Shown: in pieces, positions 24,710 to 34,326 of the stretch
Position numbering within the stretch: position 1 is the stretch's first letter
Layout: the number at the start of each line of letters is the position of its first letter
NCBI GenBank assembly: GCA_013360185.1
Contig: JABWCO010000011.1
Coordinates: 1-43,879, forward strand
DNA from: Bdellovibrio sp.
GTDB lineage: Bacteria; Bdellovibrionota; Bdellovibrionia; Bdellovibrionales; Bdellovibrionaceae
Direction: 5' to 3'
Length of the DNA: 43,879 bases
The notes under the pieces: generated by a model
What the model saw: only the letters and a program-made list of their open reading frames with translations
Databases searched by the model: none
What the model was told of the DNA's origin: nothing
Position numbers and translations under genes: made by a program

Positions 24710-24723
24710 GTGATCTAGATCAG
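24710..24723. promoter_or_regulatory. FNR-like palindrome upstream of nrdG
   Basis: TGATCTAGATCA is a perfect palindrome with the FNR core, but the outer bases are G/G instead of T/A. It is 70 bases before the nrdG start. A second palindrome, AGTGATCACT, lies at 24741-24750. A possible -10 (TATCGT at 24764) would put the first box near -60, a class I position. It does not show the 22-base spacing seen at the other three boxes. Confidence 0.5.
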
Positions 24724-24793
24724 GTTTTCGCGCAATATCTAGTGATCACTTCAGAGCTTTCGCTATCGTAATAGTCATCAGGGAATGATGACT

Positions 24794-25234
24794 ATGAAAA
24801 TTTATAACTACGACATTGTCTTTCAAGAAGTTCCAGATCACATCTCTTTAGCCTTTTATGTCTGCGGCTGCCCACTCAAATGTCCCGGCTGTCATTCTCC
24901 AGAACTTTGGACAGAAAAGAGCGGATTCCCGCTCTCCATCTCCCTGTTCCTGTCTTTATTGGATCGCTACCGAAACAAAATAGATTGCGTCCTCTTTCTG
25001 GGCGGCGAATGGCATTGCGAGGAGCTTGTGCAGTTTTTAAAAGAGGCACAAAGCCGAAAATTAAAGACGGCTCTTTATACTGGCCTCGACGAGGTGCCCG
25101 CAGAGCTCAGACAGCATTTAACGTTTTTAAAAACCGGTCCTTGGAAACAAGAACTTGGTGGTCTTTCTTCGCCATTAACGAATCAAGCATTTATAGACCT
25201 GACCACGAATTCAAATCTTAATCATCTTTTTTAA
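24794..25234 (+). CDS. nrdG: NrdG, activating enzyme of class III ribonucleotide reductase
   Basis: A radical-SAM enzyme that installs the glycyl radical on NrdD under anoxic conditions. The CX3CX2C cluster motif is in CPLKCPGCHSPELW near residue 30, with FLGGEW and LKTALYTG further on matching the family. At 146 residues it is close to the usual 150-160. The third of three closely spaced ATGs is chosen because it is the only one with proper spacing from AGGGA. nrdD follows after 28 bases. Confidence 0.92.
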   Translation: MKIYNYDIVFQEVPDHISLAFYVCGCPLKCPGCHSPELWTEKSGFPLSISLFLSLLDRYRNKIDCVLFLGGEWHCEELVQFLKEAQSRKLKTALYTGLDEVPAELRQHLTFLKTGPWKQELGGLSSPLTNQAFIDLTTNSNLNHLF

Positions 25235-25262
25235 AATTAATTCCCCCTACTAAGGAGCATCC

Positions 25263-27092
25263 ATGATTCAACTCAGTCCCGAACAAATTAAAAATAAAAT
25301 AGAATTTATCACCGATTATTTGAAAGCTGCCAATGCCGCAGAAGGTTCCAAGCTTGATGCCAACGCCAATGTGACTCATAAAAATATTGCGACCCTTGAA
25401 GCCGAAATCAACAAAGACATCAACATTCAGATCAATCGTGCTTTGGTATCACAAAAAATCTCAGATCTTTTCGGAGCCGATCTTGCTAAGGAATATATTC
25501 GACAAATTGAGCAACATGAAATTTATGTGCACGATGAAACTTCTTTAAAGCCTTACTGCGCCTCGATTTCCATGTATCCTCTTTTGCTGGAGGGCCTGAA
25601 AGGACTTGGTGGAGAGTCAAAAGCTCCGCAACACTTAGAGAGCTTCTGTGGTTGCTTCGTGAACTTAGTCTTTGCTATTTCTGCCCAATTCGCGGGCGCC
25701 GTTGCGACTGTAGAGTGGCTGATGTATTTTGATCACTTTGCGCGCAAGGATTACGGCAAAGATTATCTTAAAACTCATCCTAAAATAATTGAAAATCACA
25801 TGCAGCATGTCGTGTATGCTTTAAATCAACCGGCCGCAGCCCGTGGCTATCAGTCCGTGTTTTGGAATATCTCCGTTTACGATGAGTACTATTTCAAATC
25901 ATTGTTTGCCGACTTTGTGTTCCCCAATGGCGACGTGCCCCAGTGGCAAAGTGTCGAAGCACTGCAAAGTCACTTTATGCATTGGTTTAACGAAGAACGA
26001 AAAAAAGCGATTCTTACCTTTCCCGTGGTCACAGCTGCGATGTTGGTGGAAAATGACGAGCCCAAAGACGCTGTCTTTGCGACTATGTGTGCGCGCGAAT
26101 TAAGCCAAGGAAATAGCTTCTTTATGTATATGAGCGAATCCGCCGACAGCTTGGCCAGCTGCTGTCGTTTACGCAATGAAATTTCTGATAAAACCTTCAG
26201 TTATTCTTTGGGTGCGGGCGGAGTCGCTACAGGCTCTATCAACGTCATCACTATCAACATGAATCGCCTGGTGCAAAAAAAGATAGACCTCAAAGAAATG
26301 GTCAACAAGGTGCAAAAGTATCAAGTGGCCTACCGAACTTTGATGGAAGAATACTTTCAAGCGGGAATGTTAAGCGCTTACAGTTCTGGGTTTATCACCT
26401 TAAGCAAACAGTTCCTGACCATCGGGATAAATGGCATGGCTGAAGCGGCTGAATTCGCAGGCCTCAAGGTCCTAAATGCCGGTCCTTATAAGGATTTCGT
26501 GCGCGAACAACTGAAGGTCATCTATGAAGAAAATCGCAAAGCTCGGGCAGAGTTCGGCTATATGTTTAATACAGAATTCGTGCCGGCAGAAAATCTAGGC
26601 GTTAAAAATGCCCGTTGGGATCGCAAAGACGGTCTGGCCGTTCCGCGGGATTGCTACAATTCTTATTTTTACGTCGTCGAAGACGCCAGCATCAATGCCC
26701 TAGACAAAATGGATCTGCACGGTAAAGAGATGATGCAATACTTAGATGGTGGTTCGGCATTGCATTTAAATCTGGAAGAAAAGCTAAGCGAGAAAGGATT
26801 TTATAAACTTATTACAGCCGCAGCCCGTTCAGGGTGTAACTATTGGTGCGTGAACGTAAAAATCACGATTTGCAACGAATGCGAACATATTGATAAAAGA
26901 ACATTAGATCTTTGTCCGAAATGTCGCAGTTTTAACGTCGATCATGCAACTCGAGTTATTGGCTACCTAAAACGAGTTTCAGCGTTCAGCGAGGCACGTC
27001 AGAAGGAAGCTGCTTTACGCTATTACCATACGCTGAACAGCCCTTCTTATCAGCTATCCTCCGCGGCAGCTGAAGCCCAAGCAACCTATTAA
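25263..27092 (+). CDS. nrdD: NrdD, class III anaerobic ribonucleoside-triphosphate reductase
   Basis: Reduces ribonucleoside triphosphates to deoxyribonucleotides without oxygen, using a glycyl radical. The C-terminus has the zinc site (CNEC and CPKC pairs) and the glycyl radical segment TRVIGYLKRVSAF, with the glycine in VIGYL. Active-site cysteines lie in SFCGCFVN and SLASCCRLR. At 609 residues it is about 100 shorter than E. coli NrdD, and no N-terminal ATP-cone is apparent, which would remove or alter allosteric activity control. Operon with nrdG; AAGGAG precedes the start. With the nitrite/NO reductases nearby, it points to DNA synthesis during oxygen-free respiration. Confidence 0.95.
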   Translation: MIQLSPEQIKNKIEFITDYLKAANAAEGSKLDANANVTHKNIATLEAEINKDINIQINRALVSQKISDLFGADLAKEYIRQIEQHEIYVHDETSLKPYCASISMYPLLLEGLKGLGGESKAPQHLESFCGCFVNLVFAISAQFAGAVATVEWLMYFDHFARKDYGKDYLKTHPKIIENHMQHVVYALNQPAAARGYQSVFWNISVYDEYYFKSLFADFVFPNGDVPQWQSVEALQSHFMHWFNEERKKAILTFPVVTAAMLVENDEPKDAVFATMCARELSQGNSFFMYMSESADSLASCCRLRNEISDKTFSYSLGAGGVATGSINVITINMNRLVQKKIDLKEMVNKVQKYQVAYRTLMEEYFQAGMLSAYSSGFITLSKQFLTIGINGMAEAAEFAGLKVLNAGPYKDFVREQLKVIYEENRKARAEFGYMFNTEFVPAENLGVKNARWDRKDGLAVPRDCYNSYFYVVEDASINALDKMDLHGKEMMQYLDGGSALHLNLEEKLSEKGFYKLITAAARSGCNYWCVNVKITICNECEHIDKRTLDLCPKCRSFNVDHATRVIGYLKRVSAFSEARQKEAALRYYHTLNSPSYQLSSAAAEAQATY

Positions 27093-27098
27093 GACTAT

Positions 27099-27135
27099 AA
27101 AAAAAGGGCCCGCCTTAATGTGATGGCGGGCCTTT
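27099..27135. terminator. Bidirectional terminator between nrdD and nnrS
   Basis: GGCCCGCC (27107-27114) pairs with GGCGGGCC (27125-27132). On the minus strand a run of seven T residues follows, making a strong terminator for nnrS; on the plus strand only TTT follows. The stem includes the last codons and stop of nnrS. Confidence 0.85.
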
Positions 27136-28266
27136 AGTACAAATCATTTTAGGAATCAGTAAAAAGCCCCACACTAAAAGCCCCAAAATCCAAGTACAGG
27201 CAGCGTATAAAAGATGTGATTGGTAAATATGCGGAGCAAAACCCGCTGACAGACGAGTCAATCCGGCCAGTGCCAATAGTCCTGCGCCGATAAAAAGAAT
27301 TTTAGACTTATTTTCAATCTGCATGTCATGTTTTCCGTGTGACAGAGTAACCCGAGTAGCGATCATCACCGTCATCAGACCCAAACCAGAAACCAAAATA
27401 ACATGCAAAATATGAATGCGCTGACTAGGGAAAAAGACCAAAGCCCACTGTCCTAACAACAAGAACCAACCAGAACCCCAAAGCCAATAACTTTGAAAGG
27501 CCTTCCTTTTTGGCCACAAATGCAGTTTCCAAAACTTATAGGCAATAAAGGAAATTAAGACAGCTCGTAAAAAATGTGCTGCCACTTTGTACGGCGTCAC
27601 CTCCAAAATATAGCTTAATAAAAATAAAAAAGCCAAGGTGGTGAACAACTTCATCTGAGGCTGCATTTTCATCGCTTCCGTGGGCAAAGGTGCAGAGCCC
27701 AGCAACGCTGGAATCAGGCGACTGCCTACGCCAAGGACCAAACAAAGGACATAGGCCTGTAAAAAAAATAGTCGTCCAAGGTCATAGATCTGATTGGGGA
27801 TATTAAAAAATTCTGCCAAGAATAGAATGACCGACCCAATAATTCCGGCACCAACACCGAAACCCACAAATAAGAAAGAATCCGGTGGATTCTTTTGACG
27901 TCTCAAAAACCGACGCATCAAGTAGAAAATGAGAAAAACAAACAGCGCAATAACCATCGCATAAAAATAGCTTTTCTGTTGTGGCAGTAAACTTAAAAAA
28001 AGTCCTGCAAGCAACGCAAACGCCATCTTTTGCTCTGCGACCGTCGGCCCAAAGGTTTCCGTGAACCGTGGTGCCGCTGTCATTAAAAACCCACACACAA
28101 AACAAAGAAAAAAACCGCCCATCATGATTTCAGGATGATGCAGGCCTGGATAGCTTACAAGATTCCAGGGAAATAAGATCCATAAGAGGACCCCCCACAA
28201 ACCTAAAAGCCAGCCTGCGGGAAAAAAGTATCGATATGCATCCATCTGTGTCGTAGTCGTAGCCAT
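27115..28266 (-). CDS. nnrS: NnrS family heme/copper membrane protein
   Basis: A 383-residue integral membrane protein with about 12 helices. Family features are HPEIMMGGFFLCFVCGFLMTA near the N-terminus and the histidine-rich segment HILHVILVSGLGLMTVMIATR followed by LSHG in the second half. NnrS contains heme and copper and relieves NO stress; its gene is normally controlled by NO-responsive Crp/FNR regulators. The ATG at MATTTTQ is chosen because GGGG lies at suitable spacing; an ATG six codons upstream lacks a ribosome site. A perfect FNR-type box lies 62 bases before this start. Confidence 0.9.
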   Translation of the reverse strand: MATTTTQMDAYRYFFPAGWLLGLWGVLLWILFPWNLVSYPGLHHPEIMMGGFFLCFVCGFLMTAAPRFTETFGPTVAEQKMAFALLAGLFLSLLPQQKSYFYAMVIALFVFLIFYLMRRFLRRQKNPPDSFLFVGFGVGAGIIGSVILFLAEFFNIPNQIYDLGRLFFLQAYVLCLVLGVGSRLIPALLGSAPLPTEAMKMQPQMKLFTTLAFLFLLSYILEVTPYKVAAHFLRAVLISFIAYKFWKLHLWPKRKAFQSYWLWGSGWFLLLGQWALVFFPSQRIHILHVILVSGLGLMTVMIATRVTLSHGKHDMQIENKSKILFIGAGLLALAGLTRLSAGFAPHIYQSHLLYAACTWILGLLVWGFLLIPKMICTKGPPSH

Positions 28267-28299
28267 AATAAAACCCCAGCTCATCTAAGATATAGGCTT

Positions 28300-28341
28300 A
28301 TGATACCGAGCATATCCACCCCTGTCTTTGATTCAAATCAA
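28300..28341 (-). promoter_or_regulatory. FNR/DNR-dependent promoter of nnrS
   Basis: TTGATTCAAATCAA (28328-28341) is a perfect TTGAT-N4-ATCAA palindrome. On the minus strand a -10 hexamer TATCAT (28305-28300) begins exactly 22 bases after it, giving a box centre near -41.5, the class II activation position. On the plus strand, toward the U32 gene, no -10 sits at that spacing. Confidence 0.85.
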
Positions 28342-28422
28342 GAAAAGGGCCCCTCTAATGCCCCCGGTTGTATTTTGTCGCCTTTGATTGCAATCCCTGG
28401 CTCGAAACCTTAGAAACAGCCC

Positions 28423-29682
28423 ATGACACCAGAATTATTGATGCCCGCCGGATCTTTAGAAAAATTGAAATACGCTTTCGCTTATGGGGCCGACGCCGTA
28501 TATGTTGGTATCCCACTTTTTAGCCTTCGTGCCCGTGAAAACGAAATGGATTTTAACGACCTGAAAGAAGGCATCACCATCGCGCGAGCCCAAAATAAAA
28601 AAATCTATGTAACGGCTAATATTTTTGCGCGAAATCTCAAGCTAAAGTCTTTCAAAGAAAACTTTAAAAAGTGGGTCGAGCTGAAACCTGATGCCTTTAT
28701 CATGAGCGACCCTGGGCTGATGATGATTGCTCGCGAAGTGGACCCCTCGGTCAACATTCATCTCAGCGTGCAAGCTAACTGCATGAACTGGCAAAGCGTA
28801 AAGTTTTGGCAAAAACAAGGTGTCACCCGAGTGATTCTAAGTCGTGAATTACGTTTGGAAGAAATCAAAGAAATCCGCGAACGCGTTCCCGATATCGAAC
28901 TTGAAGCTTTCGTGCACGGATCTATCTGTATTGCCTATTCCGGGCGTTGTCTGCTGTCACACTATATGAGCTATCGCGATGCCAACCAAGGCGTTTGCGA
29001 TAATAGCTGCCGCTACGGTTACAATATTCACAAGGCAGAGACTGAAAAGGACCAAGAATTTTATTTGGAAGATCTGCGCAACAAAGGTGAATTTTATCAA
29101 ATCGACGAAGATGAAAATGGCACCTATATCATGAACGCCAAAGACCTTTGTGTTATCGAACATCTTCAGGAACTGCGTGACGCAGGAATTTGCTCTTTCA
29201 AAGTCGAAGGCCGTACGAAATCTCTCTACTACGCCTCTTTAGTGGCGAAGATTTATCGCCAAGCGATTGACGATATGATGCTCGGTAAAAAGTTTAACCC
29301 ATCGCTGCTAGCTGAGCTTAATAAGATTCCCAATCGCGGTTATCACAAAGGCTTCGTCACTGGAAATCTAAGTCATGAATCTCAAGAGTACCGTCACTCT
29401 ACGTCGCGTAACTATAGTCAACGCTTCGCCGGCCTGGTCTTGGGGGATTCAAATAAAAATGGCTATGTAAAAATTGAAGCCCGCCATCGTCTGCGCCCAG
29501 GGGAAGAACTCGAAATTATTTCTCCAACAGGTACCATCAAAACCACGGTCGGAAATATTTTGAATGAAAGAGGCGAGCCTGTAGCACAAGCTGGAGGCGG
29601 AGGTTTAACATTTCAACTTGAAATGGCGCAACAGCCGCCGCCATATTCACTGGTAAGCTTAATAGAAAAGGGTGGCTTTTAG
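28423..29682 (+). CDS. trhP: U32-family protein, TrhP/YegQ-like tRNA hydroxylation enzyme
   Basis: A 419-residue protein matching the U32 'peptidase' family, whose YegQ/TrhP branch takes part in prephenate-dependent hydroxylation of U34 in tRNA. It starts ELLMPAGSLEKLKYAFAYGA and has LSVQANCMNWQSV, the family signature EAFVHGSICIAYSGRCLLSHY, the cysteines in GVCDNSCRYGYN, and FKVEGRTKS. These cysteines probably hold an iron-sulphur cluster. It lies divergent from nnrS across a region with an FNR box. The tRNA role is family knowledge, and some U32 members act in ubiquinone or rRNA modification instead. Confidence 0.8.
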   Translation: MTPELLMPAGSLEKLKYAFAYGADAVYVGIPLFSLRARENEMDFNDLKEGITIARAQNKKIYVTANIFARNLKLKSFKENFKKWVELKPDAFIMSDPGLMMIAREVDPSVNIHLSVQANCMNWQSVKFWQKQGVTRVILSRELRLEEIKEIRERVPDIELEAFVHGSICIAYSGRCLLSHYMSYRDANQGVCDNSCRYGYNIHKAETEKDQEFYLEDLRNKGEFYQIDEDENGTYIMNAKDLCVIEHLQELRDAGICSFKVEGRTKSLYYASLVAKIYRQAIDDMMLGKKFNPSLLAELNKIPNRGYHKGFVTGNLSHESQEYRHSTSRNYSQRFAGLVLGDSNKNGYVKIEARHRLRPGEELEIISPTGTIKTTVGNILNERGEPVAQAGGGGLTFQLEMAQQPPPYSLVSLIEKGGF

Positions 29683-29688
29683 CCACCC
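29670..29688. terminator. Hairpin between the U32 gene and the chemoreceptor gene
   Basis: GGGTGGC pairs with GCCACCC across a five-base loop and includes the stop codon of the U32 gene. On the minus strand TTTTCT follows, so it can end the nor-chemoreceptor transcript; on the plus strand there is no T tract. Confidence 0.6.
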
Positions 29689-29760
29689 ACCAGAAATAGG
29701 CCAAAAGCACTCGCACCGCAAATCACCTTGTCCCTTTAGTGACGCAGCTAATACGTCCCA

Positions 29761-31557
29761 TCATTCGCCAGCGGTCTCATTCGCTAAAGAACTTTTATCT
29801 TTTCCGTCAACCAAGATCGAAAGCAAAGTTGCTAGCTGATTAATATTGGTAGTTTGCGCATTCATCTGATCAGAAAATGCCGAAACCTCTTCCGCCGCAG
29901 AAGCATTTTGTTGCGTCGATGAGTCCAACTCATTCACCGCTTGACTGATCTGGTTTATACCTTTTGATTGCTCTTCACTGGCCATCGATATTTCCAAATT
30001 GATCGTCGAAATTTGTGAGATAGTCTCCACGATCTTACCCAAAAACTGTTCGCTCGAAGATGCTTTGCGGGCTCCGTCTTCCACTTTCTCGCTGCTGTCC
30101 TTAATCAATACGGCAATATCTTTAGCTGCCACCGAGCTCTTTTGCGCCAAGGTTCTAACGGCATCAGCCACGACAGCAAAACCTTTACCTTGCTCCCCAG
30201 CTCTGGCCGCCTCGACCGCCGCATTAAGTGCCAAGAGGTTCGTCTGAAACGAAATATCTTCGATAACATTAATGATTTCTTCAATCTTCGCTGAACTTTG
30301 AGAAATTCCGGCCATAGCTTGCATTAGTTGCAACATTTCAGATTTACCTTTTTCAGCAATTCCCTGTCCTTGAGACGACAGATCCGCGGCAAGCTTAGCT
30401 TTGTCGGCATTCACTTTGACGGTGCTGCTTAACTCCTCCATCGAAGCGACAACTTCCTCGAGGGAACTTGCGGACTGGACAGACCCGGTCGCGACTGAAT
30501 GACTTGCCGAGGTCAGTTGTTTACTGCCCAACAAAATGGACTCCGAAGCGCTAAACAAACTTCCCACAGCTTGGCGCAATGAGGAGTCCAAGTTCCTAAT
30601 CATAAGCGTCGCAAGGACCGTCATCAGCACTATTAAAAAGACCAACCCTGCCAGCGAAAAATAAAATAACTTTGAGGTTTTGCTATGTAACACCTGAATT
30701 ATCGATTCCACATGATCAATTTCGAAGCCAACAATTCCGCCAAGATTATTTAACGCCAGGGTGATATCGTCGAAAAAGCGTGTCGGATCTTCATGAAAGT
30801 TACCTTCGCTCGACTTACCTATAATGTTATTGAATGTTTCCTGCACACCCAGCCACTCCTTAGACCTTTGAAAGTCAGCAAGCTTCACTTTGGCCTCTGG
30901 TGAAACCACCAATGCCGGAGACCCCAAATTCGCGACCACCCCTGTGCGGAGACTTTCTAAGGCCGACACCTGAAGGATCGTCAGAGGCTTATCCGACGAA
31001 ATAACATTCAGAATATTCGCGCGTAACCTACCACCCTGCTCTTTCCCTAGCTCCAATATAACTAAACCTAAGAAGCTCATTTCCACACCTTCAAAGGCCT
31101 GATCTGAGGCAACGATAACGTCTATATCAATAATCATTGAAATGATTCGCGTTATTTCTTTGGTCGCTTCCTGTGGGATAAGAGTTTTACTTTTAACGTT
31201 CCCACGAAATGCATCGAGATCCTTTCTTGACTGAGAAAATACTTGAGTCGCTTGCGCATCGGCTTGGACATTCTTAAGCTGGTTCAGTGAGGCTTCCCAT
31301 TTTTCGTCTACGGCCTTTTGATATTCTTCTAGCTGCCCAAAATCGATTTTTGTACTTAGGAATAGTGCTGTTTTCGCTCTCTCTAATTGAAGATCGTGAA
31401 TGAGGGCAGAGTTTGTTTTTAGAAGTCTCCCATTTTCCACCACTTCGTTGGCCTGGCGTAAAATAGACCAATTTGAATTCAGATAAACGGTTCCGAAAAC
31501 AAAAGCCACGATGGCAGGTAACACTATAAGACCAACTATTTTCCACTTTAAACTCAT
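29761..31557 (-). CDS. Methyl-accepting chemotaxis protein with nitrate/nitrite-sensing-like (NIT) domain
   Basis: A 598-residue chemoreceptor: membrane helix 5-26, a periplasmic sensor of about 270 helical residues, membrane helix 298-320, then a long signalling coiled coil with the hairpin tip around 435-465 ([21 protein letters not shown]). The sensor has [32 protein letters not shown] and a [11 protein letters not shown] segment, a layout like the NIT domain that senses nitrate and nitrite. A HAMP domain is not obvious, and there is no C-terminal methyltransferase-tethering pentapeptide. It lies 38 bases downstream of norD on the same strand with GGAG before its ATG, so it is probably the last gene of the nor operon. 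Ligand is inferred. Confidence 0.85.
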   Translation of the reverse strand: MSLKWKIVGLIVLPAIVAFVFGTVYLNSNWSILRQANEVVENGRLLKTNSALIHDLQLERAKTALFLSTKIDFGQLEEYQKAVDEKWEASLNQLKNVQADAQATQVFSQSRKDLDAFRGNVKSKTLIPQEATKEITRIISMIIDIDVIVASDQAFEGVEMSFLGLVILELGKEQGGRLRANILNVISSDKPLTILQVSALESLRTGVVANLGSPALVVSPEAKVKLADFQRSKEWLGVQETFNNIIGKSSEGNFHEDPTRFFDDITLALNNLGGIVGFEIDHVESIIQVLHSKTSKLFYFSLAGLVFLIVLMTVLATLMIRNLDSSLRQAVGSLFSASESILLGSKQLTSASHSVATGSVQSASSLEEVVASMEELSSTVKVNADKAKLAADLSSQGQGIAEKGKSEMLQLMQAMAGISQSSAKIEEIINVIEDISFQTNLLALNAAVEAARAGEQGKGFAVVADAVRTLAQKSSVAAKDIAVLIKDSSEKVEDGARKASSSEQFLGKIVETISQISTINLEISMASEEQSKGINQISQAVNELDSSTQQNASAAEEVSAFSDQMNAQTTNINQLATLLSILVDGKDKSSLANETAGE

Positions 31558-31595
31558 TGCTGCTCCAACTTGGATGTAAAAATTTTTTTTAGTAT

Positions 31596-33536
31596 TTATT
31601 TAAGTAAATTTGCAAATAGCTCGGTCAATGCTTTAGGTAACTTACGCGGGCTGGGCAAAATTCGAATATTCGCGGTACCGAACATTTGTGGCAGATAAAA
31701 CTTGGCATTTTCTTCCACGGCTAGACACTTAATGTGCACGCTCTCGCGACGCGCTTCGCGAATGGCTTGTTTTATATCTTCCATGCCATATCGCCCCTCG
31801 TAATGATCATAGTCCGATGCCTTGCCATCGCTAAGCAGGAATATAAATTTATGCCTCGCTGATGACTTTCGCAAAGTTTGCAAAGCGTGACGCAAGGCTG
31901 GGCCTATGCGCGTGTAACCGGCTGGCTCTAAGGTACTTAACCTTCTTTTAAGCGCAACCCAGGGCTCTGAAAAATCCTTGAGGACCTCATAACTGCAATG
32001 ATGACGGGTATTGCTATGAAAAGCCGATACCGCGATGGTTTCTGGATCTTGCGCAAATGCGTCACTTACAAGAGTGACACTGTCTTTTATGACATTCAAA
32101 ATTCTTTGATTGGCGACCCATGAATCAGTAGACAGACTGTTGTCCAAAAGAAGTACGCATTGCCAATCTTTCTTTTGTTTTTTATTACGAAAATAAAGTC
32201 GATCATCCGAAGAGAAACCGCCACTGAGATCGGCAAAACGATTGACCAGAGCATCGATATCAAGCTCTACGCCGTCACGTTGTCTCTTTTGCCACAAGGG
32301 CTTGTGCCTAATCTGATCAAAGACTTTTAAAATTTCTTTTCGCTCCTTATGATAGCTTTGATCCAAAATGTGCAGCGGTCCCATAGACGGATGGCAGACT
32401 TCTAGCCGACACCAATCCTTACGGTAGGACTTTTTTTTATAGTCCCACTCGGGATAAAAGACTATCTCACTGGATGCTGTTTGGGGGGAGCTTTCGCAAA
32501 TCAGATCAGGCGCCACATTATTAAGACGGATGTCAGCCTTATAGATCGACAACGTTCTTTCGCGACTGCGAGTGACTTCACTAATTTTTAGTTCTTCAAG
32601 GGCCTCGCTGTGGTCTTGCAAATTGTCATCACCATCCTCGGTACGCATCCCACCCTGATATTCCTCCAAGGTCTCGACCTTTTCAAAGGCGTGCAACACG
32701 GGGTTATTTTCATCTTTGGCCTTTTCTAAATTAACTTTAACCACATCTTCACGGGTCTTCCCTTGGATTTCCGTCCCACTGGGCAAAGCTTCAGAATTTA
32801 TTTGGTCTTGTACCTCTTGAAGCCCGGCCGTCTCAAGACCTGGAGGCATTAGCAGTCCCCAAAGTATAAATGCTTCATCGGCCAATTCAGGACCCGCAGG
32901 TAAATTCGCAAAATGCTCTTGATAGACTCCCTTTGCAAACTTCCAAAAAGCGAAAGTATTTTTATAGTTCTTACAAAGAAGATGTTTCCACGGGCTCTGC
33001 GCATAGCTCTTAGATAAGGTTGTATAAATCCAGTCAGCCAAAATGCCATTCTGAGTATTTTTTTGCTGGACCGGCAAAGAGTTCAATTCAGTTTTGGTCT
33101 GCTCACTCAACATTTCCAGAACCTGCAAAGACCCAGGAAATTCCAGCTCTATAAGCTGATAAATCTGATAAATAGCCAAGCAAGTATATATTTTCTTTTC
33201 GAGGTTTGATAAATTTTCGGGGGGCAGACAAAAACCCAGCTGTTTCGCCGAACAATAAAATAAAGTTCGTTGAATATACAGAAGCTCATTCAACTCCTTA
33301 CAGGCAAAGGGACACAACGAACGCGGATAATAAAAATGGTTGCCAGCAAATCCGCCCATACGTTCCGCTTCCAAAATATGAATGGCTTCGCGGCAAAGGG
33401 ATTTTGATATAATATGCAAGCGCGGTTCTAGGTCCTTAAGATCGGCCCTCTGCTCATAGTGTGCCGGTGGAGGTGGTGCCGTCAGCTTCTTAAAAAGACG
33501 ATGACTAAAAGCAAAAAACTTCTCGTCAAAGCCCAT
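31596..33536 (-). CDS. norD: NorD, von Willebrand A-domain protein for NO reductase activation
   Basis: A 646-residue cytosolic protein needed with NorQ to make NorCB active. The C-terminal VWA domain (from about residue 460) has the metal-binding DNSLSTDSW, a threonine in [13 protein letters not shown] and [10 protein letters not shown], a typical MIDAS set. The large N-terminal helical part with LVWHRD-like spacing is diverged. One base separates it from the norQ stop. MoxR-type ATPases and VWA proteins act in pairs, and NorQ is the partner. Downstream it is followed by the chemoreceptor gene, an unusual end to a nor operon. Confidence 0.9.
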   Translation of the reverse strand: MGFDEKFFAFSHRLFKKLTAPPPPAHYEQRADLKDLEPRLHIISKSLCREAIHILEAERMGGFAGNHFYYPRSLCPFACKELNELLYIQRTLFYCSAKQLGFCLPPENLSNLEKKIYTCLAIYQIYQLIELEFPGSLQVLEMLSEQTKTELNSLPVQQKNTQNGILADWIYTTLSKSYAQSPWKHLLCKNYKNTFAFWKFAKGVYQEHFANLPAGPELADEAFILWGLLMPPGLETAGLQEVQDQINSEALPSGTEIQGKTREDVVKVNLEKAKDENNPVLHAFEKVETLEEYQGGMRTEDGDDNLQDHSEALEELKISEVTRSRERTLSIYKADIRLNNVAPDLICESSPQTASSEIVFYPEWDYKKKSYRKDWCRLEVCHPSMGPLHILDQSYHKERKEILKVFDQIRHKPLWQKRQRDGVELDIDALVNRFADLSGGFSSDDRLYFRNKKQKKDWQCVLLLDNSLSTDSWVANQRILNVIKDSVTLVSDAFAQDPETIAVSAFHSNTRHHCSYEVLKDFSEPWVALKRRLSTLEPAGYTRIGPALRHALQTLRKSSARHKFIFLLSDGKASDYDHYEGRYGMEDIKQAIREARRESVHIKCLAVEENAKFYLPQMFGTANIRILPSPRKLPKALTELFANLLK

Positions 33537-33537
33537 A

Positions 33538-34326
33538 TTAGAAAATCATGGCAGCCACGTCGCGCAAAGCTGTCATGATGTCCCCTTCATCGGTTAGGGG
33601 CTGAATGATCGCGACATCACAAGCTCGGCGCGGATTTAGTCCACCACGAATGATTTTTCCCGCATCCACCAAAAGTCGCGTGGATGCTGTTTCGGCAAGC
33701 CCCAGCTCTTTGAGGTTGCGAATCTTTTCAGCAAAGCGCACTAACTTTTTTGCGGTATCTAAAGTGCAACCTGACTCCGTCGCGACGATCTCTGTTTCCA
33801 CTTCCGCTTTAGGGTAGTCAAAATGTACTGCCACAAAGCGCTGACGCGTCGAAGGTTTCAACTCTTTTAAACCCCGTTGATAACCAGGATTAAAACTTAC
33901 AATAAGCATAAACTCAGGAGGTGCTTTGATTTCTTCGCTTAACTTATCAATGGTCAAAGAGCGACGATGATCGGTCAAAGGATGTAAAACCACGACGACA
34001 TCTTCACGGGCCTCTGAAATTTCATCTAAATATAAAATCGCACCTTCACGGATCGCCTTGGTCACCGGTCCATCCTGCCAAACCGTGTTGCCTCCTTGGA
34101 CTATGTATCTGCCAATCAAGTCAACCGCAGAGGTGTCTTCATTGCATGCAACTGAAATTAAAGGACGCCCTAAGCTCATGGCCATCGCTTCAACAAACCG
34201 AGACTTTCCACACCCCGTAGGCCCTTTCAACATCAACGGCAAGCGATTCTGATAAGCCAGCTGAAAAATATGTTCTTCATCGTCAGTGGCTTTATAGAAG
34301 GGAACCTTAACTATTGGTGCTAGCAT
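33538..34326 (-). CDS. norQ: NorQ, MoxR/CbbQ-type AAA+ ATPase
   Basis: A 262-residue AAA+ ATPase that works with NorD to insert or activate the metal centre of NO reductase. Walker A is GPTGCGKSRF, Walker B is ILYLDEISEA, and sensor residues are in LIVSFNPGYQ. CbbQ/NorQ C-terminal features (ASTRLLVDAGKLI-like, ending IQPLTDEGDI) are present. The ATG preceded by AAGGTGG lies inside norB, overlapping its end by 20 bases, so translation is likely coupled. The open frame's upstream 18 codons are not used. Confidence 0.94.
   Translation of the reverse strand: MLAPIVKVPFYKATDDEEHIFQLAYQNRLPLMLKGPTGCGKSRFVEAMAMSLGRPLISVACNEDTSAVDLIGRYIVQGGNTVWQDGPVTKAIREGAILYLDEISEAREDVVVVLHPLTDHRRSLTIDKLSEEIKAPPEFMLIVSFNPGYQRGLKELKPSTRQRFVAVHFDYPKAEVETEIVATESGCTLDTAKKLVRFAEKIRNLKELGLAETASTRLLVDAGKIIRGGLNPRRACDVAIIQPLTDEGDIMTALRDVAAMIF

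Noticed and set aside
28328-28341. FNR box as activator of the divergent U32 gene
   Set aside because: No -10 hexamer lies at the 22-base spacing on the plus strand, whereas the nnrS side fits exactly.
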